64,000 bases of DNA from Sediminivirga luteola (lineage in GTDB: Bacteria > Actinomycetota > Actinomycetes > Actinomycetales > Brevibacteriaceae). The notes under the pieces were generated by a model. It made no database searches. It had not been told where the DNA came from and saw only the letters and a program-made list of their open reading frames with translations. How positions within the stretch are numbered: the stretch's first letter is position 1; each line of letters begins with the position of its first letter. The stretch spans positions 62,001 to 126,000 of the forward strand of contig NZ_BMFY01000013.1 in NCBI RefSeq assembly GCF_014639315.1, given 5' to 3'. Made by a program: the position numbers and the translations under genes. Shown one piece after another: positions 36,539 to 43,865 of this stretch.

Positions 36539-36982
36539 TCAGCGAGTCCGCACCAGGACGGTGCCGGCGGCCATATCGTGGCCGCCGCGCCGGTCCGCAT
36601 CCCATACGACGGCCGGCAGGACCAGGCACAGCAGGACGGTGCGCAGCGCAGCCCGCAGCGGGCCGGCCCAGTTGCCGTCCAGCCGGACCACGCGCATTCC
36701 CAGCAGCCGGTGGCCGGGCGTACCGCCGGTCGTGCCCACCAGGAGCAGATTCACCACGGCGAAGATGAGCAGCGGGCCCCAGATGTTCTGCGGCAGCAGC
36801 CAGGCGGCGATGAGCGAGCTGGCAGCCCAGTCGATCAGCAGCGCCACGATCCGGCGGCCCAGGCCCGCGATCGATCCCGGCCCGTTCTCGGGCCGGCCGA
36901 GCCGCTGTCCGGGGTAGTCCTGTGCCTGCGGACCGGGCTTGGGCCCCTCGAGCCACGAGCCGAGATCGTCTCTGGAGATCAT
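36539..36982 (-). CDS. RDD-family membrane protein
   Basis: A 147-residue protein. The N-terminus SRDDLGSWLEGPKPG is typical of the actinobacterial group that precedes glnA. The RDD domain starts GLGRRIVALLIDWAASS, with the conserved Arg-x-x-Asp pattern, followed by TGGTPGHRLLGMRV and a last helix. The function is unknown; some RDD proteins are linked to Na+/H+ exchange. ATG 36982 was chosen because TAGAAT lies 7 bp upstream and the family usually begins here; an ATG at 36991 is the alternative. It diverges from glnA. Confidence 0.82.
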   Translation of the reverse strand: MISRDDLGSWLEGPKPGPQAQDYPGQRLGRPENGPGSIAGLGRRIVALLIDWAASSLIAAWLLPQNIWGPLLIFAVVNLLLVGTTGGTPGHRLLGMRVVRLDGNWAGPLRAALRTVLLCLVLPAVVWDADRRGGHDMAAGTVLVRTR

Positions 36983-36989
36983 GCGCTCC

Positions 36990-36995
36990 ATTCTA
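36990..36995 (-). promoter_or_regulatory. Probable -10 element of leaderless RDD gene
   Basis: TAGAAT on the minus strand, 7 bp before ATG 36982. It supports this start over the one at 36991. Confidence 0.45.
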
Positions 36996-37034
36996 TCGCC
37001 GGCTACGCATCGAGCCCTGCCCATCCAGCCGCGC

Positions 37035-37072
37035 GTAACATGCCGGAAACATAAGCGTCACGGGCGGGAAAC
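37035..37072 (+). promoter_or_regulatory. Perfect tandem GlnR box upstream of glnA
   Basis: Four elements at exact spacing: GTAAC (37035-37039), N6, GAAAC (37046-37050), N6, GTCAC (37057-37061), N6, GAAAC (37068-37072). This matches the actinobacterial GlnR consensus gTnAC-n6-GaAAC repeated twice, with no mismatch in the conserved positions. It lies about 75-110 bp before the glnA start, next to a -10-like TAGGAT at 37083-37088. It shows nitrogen control of glnA by GlnR, whose gene is outside the window. Confidence 0.85.
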
Positions 37073-37146
37073 CCGCGGAACCTAGGATGGCGGTAGCCCG
37101 ATGCGGCCTGGACGGTCCGCTAATCACCTGCACGCGAGGAGTGACC

Positions 37147-38571
37147 TTGTTCAACACAGCCGAAGAGCTCGTCGAATATCTGGAGAAGGAGGACGTCGCG
37201 TTCGTCGATGTCCGTTTCACCGATCTGCCGGGCGTCGTCCAGCACTTCAATGTGCCGTCGAGCTCCTACGGTCTCGACGAGATCAAGGAGGGACTGCTCT
37301 TCGACGGCTCGTCCATCCGCGGCTTCAAGGCGATCAACGAGTCCGATATGAAGCTGCTCGCCGATGTCTCCTCGGCGTTCATCGACCCGTTCCGCGCGCA
37401 GAAGACCCTCGTGGTCAACCACTCCATCGTCGATCCCTTCACCGACGAGGCCTACAGCCGCGATCCGCGCCAGGTGGCCGCGAAGGCGGAGGCCTACCTG
37501 AAGAGCACCGGCATCGCCGACACCGCGTTCTTCGGCGCCGAGGCCGAGTTCTACCTGTTCAACGACGTCCGCTTCCAGAACGAGCCGTACTCGAGCTTCT
37601 TCGCCGTGGACTCCGAGGAGGGTACCTGGAACACCTCCCGTCAGGAGGAGGGCGGCAACCTCGGCTACAAGACCCCCTACAAGGGCGGCTACTTCCCGGT
37701 GCCGCCGCAGGATCACTTCGCCGATGTGCGAGACGAGATCACCACGACCCTGGGTGCCGTCGGCATCAACGTCGAGCGCGCGCACCACGAGGTCGGCGGC
37801 GCGGGCCAGCAGGAGATCAACTACAAGTTCAACACCCTGCAGAAGGCCGGCGATGAGCTGCTCGCCTTCAAGTACGTGGTGAAGAACGTGGCCTGGCACA
37901 ACGGCTACTCCGCGACCTTCATGCCCAAGCCGATCTTCGGCGACAACGGCTCCGGCATGCACTGCCACCAGTCGCTGTGGAAGGACGGCAAGCCGCTGTT
38001 CTTCGACGAGAACGGCTACGGCAGCCTGTCCGATCTGGCGCGCTGGTACATCGGCGGCCTGATCAAGCACGCCGGTTCGGTGCTGGCCTTCACCAACCCG
38101 ACCATCAACTCCTACCGCCGCCTGGTCAAGGGCTACGAGGCCCCGGTCAACCTGGTGTACTCGGCGCGGAACCGCTCCGCGGCGATCCGCATCCCGGTGA
38201 CCGGCTCCAATCCGAAGGCCAAGCGCCTGGAGTTCCGGGTGCCGGACCCCTCGGGCAACCCGTACCTGGCGTTCTCGGCGCAGCTGATGGCGGGCCTGGA
38301 CGGCATCAAGAACCGGATCGAGCCGCCGGCGCCGGTGGACAAGGACCTCTACGAGCTGCCGCCGGAGGAGCTCGAGGGCATCGCGACCGTCCCGGACAGC
38401 CTGGACGAGGCGCTGAACGCGCTCGAAGCCGATCACGAGTTCCTCACCCAGGGCGATGTCTTCACCGAGGACCTGATCCAGGCCTGGATCGCCTACAAGC
38501 GCGAGAACGAGATCGAGGTCGCCAAGCTCCGTCCGACCCCGACCGAGTACGAGCTGTACTACGGCATCTGA
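37147..38571 (+). CDS. glnA: Glutamine synthetase type I, adenylylated form
   Basis: A 474-residue GSI-beta enzyme that makes glutamine from glutamate and ammonia in a dodecamer. Motifs are [17 protein letters not shown] (metal site), [19 protein letters not shown] (ATP/metal region) and NRSAAIRIP. The adenylylation loop DLYELPPEE has its tyrosine near residue 402, the target of GlnE encoded in the same window. The start was set at TTG 37147, giving the usual beginning FNTAEE with GGAG 5 bp upstream; GTG 37141 is possible. A GlnR box lies upstream and a hairpin follows. Confidence 0.96.
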   Translation: MFNTAEELVEYLEKEDVAFVDVRFTDLPGVVQHFNVPSSSYGLDEIKEGLLFDGSSIRGFKAINESDMKLLADVSSAFIDPFRAQKTLVVNHSIVDPFTDEAYSRDPRQVAAKAEAYLKSTGIADTAFFGAEAEFYLFNDVRFQNEPYSSFFAVDSEEGTWNTSRQEEGGNLGYKTPYKGGYFPVPPQDHFADVRDEITTTLGAVGINVERAHHEVGGAGQQEINYKFNTLQKAGDELLAFKYVVKNVAWHNGYSATFMPKPIFGDNGSGMHCHQSLWKDGKPLFFDENGYGSLSDLARWYIGGLIKHAGSVLAFTNPTINSYRRLVKGYEAPVNLVYSARNRSAAIRIPVTGSNPKAKRLEFRVPDPSGNPYLAFSAQLMAGLDGIKNRIEPPAPVDKDLYELPPEELEGIATVPDSLDEALNALEADHEFLTQGDVFTEDLIQAWIAYKRENEIEVAKLRPTPTEYELYYGI

Positions 38572-38626
38572 GGTCTTAAGCGACCACAGTGAGCTCACCG
38601 TGAGGCTGTGAGCGAGCCTACGGCGG

Positions 38627-38660
38627 CGAAGGCCCGCAGGCATCTGCCCGCGGGCCTTCG
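38627..38660 (+). terminator. Terminator hairpin after glnA
   Basis: A perfect 11-bp stem (CGAAGGCCCGC at 38627-38637, GCGGGCCTTCG at 38650-38660) with a 12-base loop. It lies 56 bp after the glnA stop. The T-run is poor, but the stem is strong and is well placed between glnA and the next promoter. Confidence 0.6.
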
Positions 38661-38679
38661 TCGTGTCCGCGAGCGCCCC

Positions 38680-38685
38680 TAGACT
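38680..38685 (+). promoter_or_regulatory. Probable -10 element of leaderless mtr
   Basis: TAGACT lies 7 bp before the mtr ATG and 19 bp after the glnA hairpin, with no ribosome-binding site between. Confidence 0.45.
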
Positions 38686-38692
38686 GGGGGCC

Positions 38693-40117
38693 ATGAGCAC
38701 CGCACAGCACGCTGATCTGGCCATCATCGGTGCCGGCTCCGGCAACACCGTCCCCGGCGAGGACCTGCAGGGTCGTACCGTGCTGTTCGAGCGCGGCCTG
38801 TTCGGCGGCACCTGCCTCAACGCCGGGTGCATCCCCTCGAAGATGCTGGTCAAGGCAGCCGAGGCGGCCCTCTCCCCCGCCGATGCCGCCCGGCTGGGGG
38901 TCGAGCTGCGTGTGGAGAGGACCGACTGGCCGGGTATCCGGGACCGCGTCTTCGACCGCATCGACCGGATCGAGGCCGGCGGACGCGAATACCGGCAGAG
39001 CCAGTCGCCGCAGCTTCAGGCCGTGACGGAGACGGTGCGGTTCACCGGTCCGCGGCGCCTGGTCACGGACAGCGGCGCGGAGTGGACCGCGGATCGGATC
39101 GTCATCGCCGCCGGAGCACGCCCGGTGGTTCCCGCCATTCCCGGCCTGGACCCCGCGCGGGTGGACGCGCCTGACTCCGCCGTGTGCACCTCCGAGACGC
39201 TGATGCGGCGCGCGGAGGTCCCGGGGCACGCCACCATCGTCGGCGGCGGCTATGTCGCCATGGAGATGGCGCACGTCCTTCAGGGCCTGGGCTCGGAGGT
39301 GACGGTCCTGGTCCGCTCCGAGACACTGCTGCGCGGGCACGACGCCGAGATCCGCCGGACACTCGGCGAGGCGGTGCAGGAGCACTGGGACGTGCGCTTC
39401 GGCACCACCGCCACGAAGGTCACCGAGCGCGAGCCGGGCGCCGCCTCAGCGCCGGCGTTGGAGCTGGAGCTCAGCGACGGTGGCGTGCTCGCCACGGACC
39501 TGCTGCTGCTCGCGGCCGGGCGCACGCCGAACACCGATCAGCTCGGCCTCGCCGCGGCCGGCTACGACCTGCACCTGGATGGGCGCCTCGCGGTGGACGA
39601 GTATCAGCGGGTCCTGGCCGGCGGCGAGCCGCAGCAGGGGGTGTACGCCCTGGGGGACATCTGCTCGCCGTTCCAGCTCAAGCATGTCGCCAACCACGAA
39701 GCGCGTGTGGTGACGGCGAACCTTCAGGCGGAGCGCGGCCGCGAGCCGCTCACCGCGGTCAACCACAGGGCCGTGCCCTCAGCGGTGTTCAGCAGCCCGC
39801 AGATCGCTTCGGTCGGACTGACCGAGGAGGACGCCCGCGCGGAGCACCGCGACGTCCTCATCGCCCGGCACGACTACGCGGACGTCGCCTACGGCTGGGC
39901 GCTGGAGGAGAAGCGCGGCTTCGTGAAACTGGTGGCGACGGCGGACGGCTCCCGGCTGCTGGGCGCGCATATCCTCGGTCCCGACGCGGCCAGCCTGCTG
40001 CAACCGCTCATCGGCGTGATCGCGCTGGATCTCGATCCCAGGCGCTTCGTGCGGGAGCAGTACTGGATCCATCCGGCTCTGCCGGAGGTCGTGGAGAACG
40101 CCCTGCTGAAGCTGTGA
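38693..40117 (+). CDS. mtr: Mycothione reductase
   Basis: A 474-residue FAD/NADPH disulfide reductase that keeps mycothiol reduced, the actinobacterial equivalent of glutathione reductase. The FAD loop is IIGAGSGNTVPG, and GSGN in place of the more common GxGGY is typical of mycothione reductase. The redox disulfide is GGTCLNAGCIPSK and the NADPH loop is IVGGGYVAMEMAHVL. The C-terminal active-site region ends QYWIHPALPE (His-x-x-x-x-Glu). The ATG at 38693 is preceded by TAGACT, so the transcript is probably leaderless; an in-frame start at 38663 would overlap the glnA hairpin. Confidence 0.9.
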   Translation: MSTAQHADLAIIGAGSGNTVPGEDLQGRTVLFERGLFGGTCLNAGCIPSKMLVKAAEAALSPADAARLGVELRVERTDWPGIRDRVFDRIDRIEAGGREYRQSQSPQLQAVTETVRFTGPRRLVTDSGAEWTADRIVIAAGARPVVPAIPGLDPARVDAPDSAVCTSETLMRRAEVPGHATIVGGGYVAMEMAHVLQGLGSEVTVLVRSETLLRGHDAEIRRTLGEAVQEHWDVRFGTTATKVTEREPGAASAPALELELSDGGVLATDLLLLAAGRTPNTDQLGLAAAGYDLHLDGRLAVDEYQRVLAGGEPQQGVYALGDICSPFQLKHVANHEARVVTANLQAERGREPLTAVNHRAVPSAVFSSPQIASVGLTEEDARAEHRDVLIARHDYADVAYGWALEEKRGFVKLVATADGSRLLGAHILGPDAASLLQPLIGVIALDLDPRRFVREQYWIHPALPEVVENALLKL

Positions 40118-40163
40118 CGCCGTGAAGCTGTAACCCCGGTCCCGCCGGCGCCGCCGCGGGAGT

Positions 40164-41363
40164 TCAGCCGGTGTGGAGCACGCGTTCGTACAGCTCCTGC
40201 GTGCGTGCCGCGATTCGCTCCCAGGAGAACTCCGACCGCGCCCGCGCCATGCCCGCCTGGCCCATCCGCGCGGCCCGGTCCGGATCGGCGACGATCTCGT
40301 TCAGCCGGGCGGCCAGGTCCCGCACGAACGCCTCGCCGTCCACCGGCGTGCCGGTGCCGTCCTGCGCCTGCTCGATCGGGACGAGCAGGCCGGTCTCGCC
40401 GTCGGCGACGACCTCGGGGATCCCCCCGGTGGCGGTCCCCACCACGGGAGCTCCGCAGGCCATGGCCTCCAGGTTCACGATCCCCAGGGGCTCGTACACG
40501 CTGGGGCACACGAAGGCGGTGGCGTGGCTGAGGATCTGGACCAGCTCATCGCGCGGGAGCATCCGCTCGATCCAGAACACGCCCGGCCGGCGGCCCTGCA
40601 GCTCGGCGACCAGACCGGACACCTCGGCCGCGATCTCAGGCGTGTCGGGGGCGCCGGCGCACAGCACCACCTGCACCTCCGGGTCCACGTGCCGGATGGC
40701 CCGCAGCAGGTACGGCAGTCCCTTCTGCCGGGTGATCCGGCCGACGAACACGATGCTCCGCTTCCCCGGGTCGATGCCGTGCTCCCCCAGCGCGGCGGTC
40801 TGCGGATCGGGCCGCCACAGCGAGGCGTCGATCCCGTTGTGGATCACCTGGACCCGCTCGGGGTCCAGGAACGGGTAGCAGCGGAGGATGTCGCGCCGCA
40901 TGCCGTGGGAGACCGCGATCACGGCGGCGGCTCCCTCATAGGCGGTGCGCTCAGCCCAGGAGGACAGCGCGTAACCGCCGCCGAGCTGCTCGGCCTTCCA
41001 CGGCCGCAGCGGCTCCAGCGAATGCGCGGAGAGCACGTGCGGGATGTCGTGGTAGAGATGCGCCCAGTGCCCGGCCATATTGGCGTACCAGGTGTGCGAG
41101 TGCACCAGATCGGCACCGCCGATGTCCTCCACCATGGCAAGATCCGTGCCGAGAGTGCGCAGAGCGCCATTGCCCGCGGCCAGGCCGGCGGGCTCCGGGT
41201 AGCCGGTGGCGAGCGGTTCATCGGCGTAGTCGTCGGCGGGACCGAAACAGCGCACGCGCACGTCCATTCGCGCGGCGAGATTCCGGCTCAGCTCGGCCAC
41301 GTGCACGCCCGCGCCCCCGTAGACGTGGGGCGGGAACTCCCTCGTGACGATATCGACTCGCAT
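40164..41363 (-). CDS. glgA: Actinobacterial glycogen synthase (GT4 family, GlgA/GlgM type)
   Basis: A 399-residue GT-B glycosyltransferase of the actinobacterial glycogen synthase group (GT4, about 400 residues), distinct from GT5 GlgA. In mycobacteria the homologue (GlgM) makes maltose 1-phosphate from ADP-glucose and glucose 1-phosphate. Motifs are REFPPHVYGGAGVHVAEL, HSHTWYAN, HNGIDASLWRPD, FVGRITRQKGL and EAMACGAPVVGTATGGIPE. The glgC gene diverges 64 bp away, so the pair supplies and uses ADP-glucose. TAGATT lies 6 bp before the ATG without a ribosome site. Confidence 0.88.
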   Translation of the reverse strand: MRVDIVTREFPPHVYGGAGVHVAELSRNLAARMDVRVRCFGPADDYADEPLATGYPEPAGLAAGNGALRTLGTDLAMVEDIGGADLVHSHTWYANMAGHWAHLYHDIPHVLSAHSLEPLRPWKAEQLGGGYALSSWAERTAYEGAAAVIAVSHGMRRDILRCYPFLDPERVQVIHNGIDASLWRPDPQTAALGEHGIDPGKRSIVFVGRITRQKGLPYLLRAIRHVDPEVQVVLCAGAPDTPEIAAEVSGLVAELQGRRPGVFWIERMLPRDELVQILSHATAFVCPSVYEPLGIVNLEAMACGAPVVGTATGGIPEVVADGETGLLVPIEQAQDGTGTPVDGEAFVRDLAARLNEIVADPDRAARMGQAGMARARSEFSWERIAARTQELYERVLHTG

Positions 41364-41369
41364 AAGGCC

Positions 41370-41375
41370 AATCTA
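41370..41375 (-). promoter_or_regulatory. Probable -10 element of leaderless glgA
   Basis: TAGATT on the minus strand, 6 bp before the glgA ATG, in the short divergent interval shared with glgC. Confidence 0.45.
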
Positions 41376-41427
41376 GGCCATAGGCTGGGGACCAGGCGAG
41401 ACGCTGCTCGAAGGGAGCGATCTTACG

Positions 41428-42693
41428 ATGCCGGATCCGAAGGTGCTGTCCATCGTCCTCGCCGGTGGTGAGGGAAAGCGGCTGCTGCCCCTGACCATCG
41501 ACCGGGCCAAACCCGCGGTGCCCTTCGGGGGCACGTACCGGCTGATCGACTTCGTGCTCTCGAATCTGGTGAACTCGGGCCTGCGCGCCATCGTGGTCCT
41601 CACCCAGTACAAGTCCCACAGCCTGGACCGGCACATCTCCGAGACCTGGCGCTTCTCCAGTCAGCTGGGCAACTACATCGCCTCCGTGCCGGCCCAGCAG
41701 CGGGTGGGCAAGAGCTGGTTCCAGGGCAGCGCCGACGCGATCTACCAGAGCCTGAACCTGGTGTACGACGCCAAACCCGATGTCGTGGTGGTGGCCGGCG
41801 CCGATCACGTCTACCGGATGGACTTCCGGCAGATGATCGAGGCGCATATGAACTCCGGGGCGGCGTGCACCGTGGCGGCAGTACGGCAGCCGCTCGCGCT
41901 GTCCGATCAGTTCGGCGTGATCGAGACCGATCCGAACGATCCGGAGCGGATCGCGCGGTTCGTGGAGAAACCGGAGACCACCGAGGGCCTGCCCGATGCG
42001 CCGGGCGAGTTCCTGGCCTCGATGGGCAATTACGTCTTCGATGCTCGCGCCCTGGTCGGTGCGGTCCGGGCCGATGCGGGAGATCAGTACAGCAAGCGGG
42101 ACATGGGCGGGGACATCATCCCCGCCTTCGTCGCCCGCGGGGAGGCCGGGGTCTACGACTTCAGCCGCAATACGGTGCCGGGCGCCTCGGAGCGGGACAA
42201 GGACTACTGGCGGGACGTGGGCACCATCGACGCGTTCTACGACGCCCATATGGACCTGATCGCGCCGGTGCCGCTGTTCAATCTGTACAACATGAGCTGG
42301 CCGCTCTACACCCGGCATACTGTGCTGCCGCCGGCGAAGTTCATCCACGACGTGGACAACCATCCCGGCCGGGCGGTGGACTCGATCGTCGCGCCGGGCG
42401 TGGTGGTCTCCGGCGGCTACGTCGAAGGGAGCGTCGTCTCCGATGCGGTGAAGATCGACTCCCTGGCAGCGGTGTCGTCATCGATCATCATGAACGACGT
42501 GCATATCGGCCGCGGTGCGCGGGTGCATAAGGCGATCCTGGACAAGAACGTGTTCGTCCCGCCGGGCGAGACCGTCGGCATCTTCCCCGAGCTCGACGCC
42601 GAACGGGGCTTCACCGTCACCGAGTCCGGCCTGACCGTCGTGGCCAAGAACCAGGTCGTCGACGACAACCCCTTCGAGGACCCCTGGCTCTGA
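41428..42693 (+). CDS. glgC: Glucose-1-phosphate adenylyltransferase (ADP-glucose pyrophosphorylase)
   Basis: A 421-residue enzyme that makes ADP-glucose for glycogen and alpha-glucan synthesis. The nucleotide loop is [14 protein letters not shown], followed by [15 protein letters not shown] and [18 protein letters not shown] and [13 protein letters not shown] (sugar-phosphate site) follow, and a left-handed beta-helix with hexapeptide repeats forms the C-terminus. AAGGGAG precedes the ATG. It is divergent from glgA. Confidence 0.96.
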   Translation: MPDPKVLSIVLAGGEGKRLLPLTIDRAKPAVPFGGTYRLIDFVLSNLVNSGLRAIVVLTQYKSHSLDRHISETWRFSSQLGNYIASVPAQQRVGKSWFQGSADAIYQSLNLVYDAKPDVVVVAGADHVYRMDFRQMIEAHMNSGAACTVAAVRQPLALSDQFGVIETDPNDPERIARFVEKPETTEGLPDAPGEFLASMGNYVFDARALVGAVRADAGDQYSKRDMGGDIIPAFVARGEAGVYDFSRNTVPGASERDKDYWRDVGTIDAFYDAHMDLIAPVPLFNLYNMSWPLYTRHTVLPPAKFIHDVDNHPGRAVDSIVAPGVVVSGGYVEGSVVSDAVKIDSLAAVSSSIIMNDVHIGRGARVHKAILDKNVFVPPGETVGIFPELDAERGFTVTESGLTVVAKNQVVDDNPFEDPWL

Positions 42694-42735
42694 AGCCGGT
42701 GCCCTGGCGTGTCAGTATATTTTTACGCAGTGCGT

Positions 42736-42766
42736 AGCGGTATGTGGACTCAGGTACCGCTTTCGT
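42736..42766 (+). terminator. Terminator hairpin after glgC
   Basis: AGCGGTA at 42736-42742 and TACCGCT at 42755-42761 form a 7-bp stem, followed by TTCGTC, 43 bp after the glgC stop. It marks the left border of the AT-richer region. Confidence 0.5.
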
Positions 42767-42815
42767 CATCCTTCTTCCGTGTGACCTACGAAATCGGGTT
42801 TTCTTACATGCCCCC

Positions 42816-42844
42816 TTGCTACCTTCGGAAGGGCTTCTTAGGCT
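42816..42844 (+). promoter_or_regulatory. Candidate sigma-A promoter of the accessory pair
   Basis: TTGCTA (42816-42821), a 17-bp spacer and TAGGCT (42839-42844), followed 44 bp later by the start of the broken secreted-protein gene. The spacing is ideal and the -35 is a fair match. Confidence 0.45.
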
Positions 42845-42887
42845 GGGGATGTCAGTGTGACATTTCGCAAGCGGAAGGTGGGTCGCC

Positions 42888-43473
42888 ATGCAATCGTCAA
42901 GAACGGGTTACGTGCGGAGCCCTCGACTCCTGACCATCTCCGGAATAATAGGATTGGCTTTTTATCCTCATCGGCGGGTTTGTATCGCCTGCGGTGGCGT
43001 CTGAAGAATCCGAGTATCAGATAGTCATCGGTGACGAGACATAAGATCCAGACGCCGACTTTGAGGCTTTTGCGTCTAGTTGCGCGAGCGGTGACGATAA
43101 CCAGCGTGTCGTGTACACCTACAACCGGGGAACGCCACCCACCGGGGGTGGTCTCCCCTCGGGAACGTCCTATCTGCGATGCGGCAATGATGCGTGGGGT
43201 CTCCGACACATCGATCTGCGCCATTCGTCCGACTGGGGAACGATCGCTTCCAGGGTTGGTGGCGACTGGGAGAGCTTTGCGGACTGGGCTGTAGGTGTGA
43301 TCTTGTCAGCGCCGGAGTCAGCTTCCTACAACAGTGGAAATGACACTTACGGATATACGGCTCCAATTGAGATCAGAGACCCGAGCGGAGAGGTCGTTGG
43401 TAACTATAGGCCGCTAGTGTCTGTAGCAGCAGGGTCTGGAAATATAATCACTGCGTTTCCGCGAAGCGCCTAA
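42888..43473 (+). pseudogene. Broken secreted protein, possible RNase-type toxin
   Basis: A coding frame of 586 bp with two lesions. ATG 42888 follows GGAAGGTGGG and starts a signal peptide (basic stretch, then GIIGLAF). The frame shifts at a TTTTT run (42959-42963); with one T fewer it would read on through ILIGGFVSPAVASEES with a good signal-peptidase site. An in-frame TAA at 43042-43044 is the second break. The remaining part is intact to 43473: GLRHIDLRHSSDWG, a helical segment, then LVSVAAGSGNIITAFP at the C-terminus. The H...RH pair with a final TAYP/TAFP-like strand resembles small secreted RNase toxins of the BECR fold. The toxin call is inference; the two lesions are read directly. 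Base composition is less GC-rich than the neighbours. Confidence 0.6.
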
Positions 43474-43494
43474 CAACGCATTAGAGGTCTCATT

Positions 43495-43827
43495 ATGGGC
43501 GGGAATGATTTGATCCATACCCTGGCCGAGCGGCTCGGGAACGCGAGTGAAGGCACGGTCTCCGCGGCGGTGCGACCATGGCAGCTTATGTGGAAGCCAG
43601 CGGAGGGTGAGCGCGACGTCGTGATCGAGACCGAGCCCGGGAAGCTCGCCGCGCGGTTGGAGGCCCTGACCGATAAGGGGAGCGTTTCGCCCTGGGGAGC
43701 AGATGTGTCGGCGGAGGAAACCGCCTGGCGTCTCCTGGTGACACACCTTGAAGAGGAGTACTGGGCCATGCCCGCCGGACATGGACGCCTCATCATCGGG
43801 GCTGATGGGGTTCATACCGCGTCATAA
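43495..43827 (+). CDS. Hypothetical small protein, candidate immunity protein
   Basis: A 110-residue acidic cytosolic protein with no signal peptide or membrane segment. AGAGG lies 7 bp before ATG 43495. It begins GGNDLIHTLAERLGNASEG and has a helical middle (ETAWRLLVTHLEEEYWAM). I do not recognise a family. It lies 21 bp after the broken secreted protein, the usual position of an immunity gene, and is intact. The gene could be a retained orphan immunity factor. The 38 bp after it separate it from the convergent glnE gene and show no clear terminator. Confidence 0.6.
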   Translation: MGGNDLIHTLAERLGNASEGTVSAAVRPWQLMWKPAEGERDVVIETEPGKLAARLEALTDKGSVSPWGADVSAEETAWRLLVTHLEEEYWAMPAGHGRLIIGADGVHTAS

Positions 43828-43865
43828 GAAGGACGGGCGGTGCTGCCTCTCTCAGGCCCTCGGCC

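Noticed and set aside
38578-38626. Possible small gene between glnA and mtr
   Set aside because: Only hairpin and promoter-like sequence is seen.
43111-43473. A stand-alone 120-codon gene starting GTG 43111
   Set aside because: No ribosome site, and the frame continues upstream to a signal peptide once the lesions are repaired, so it is the tail of a pseudogene.
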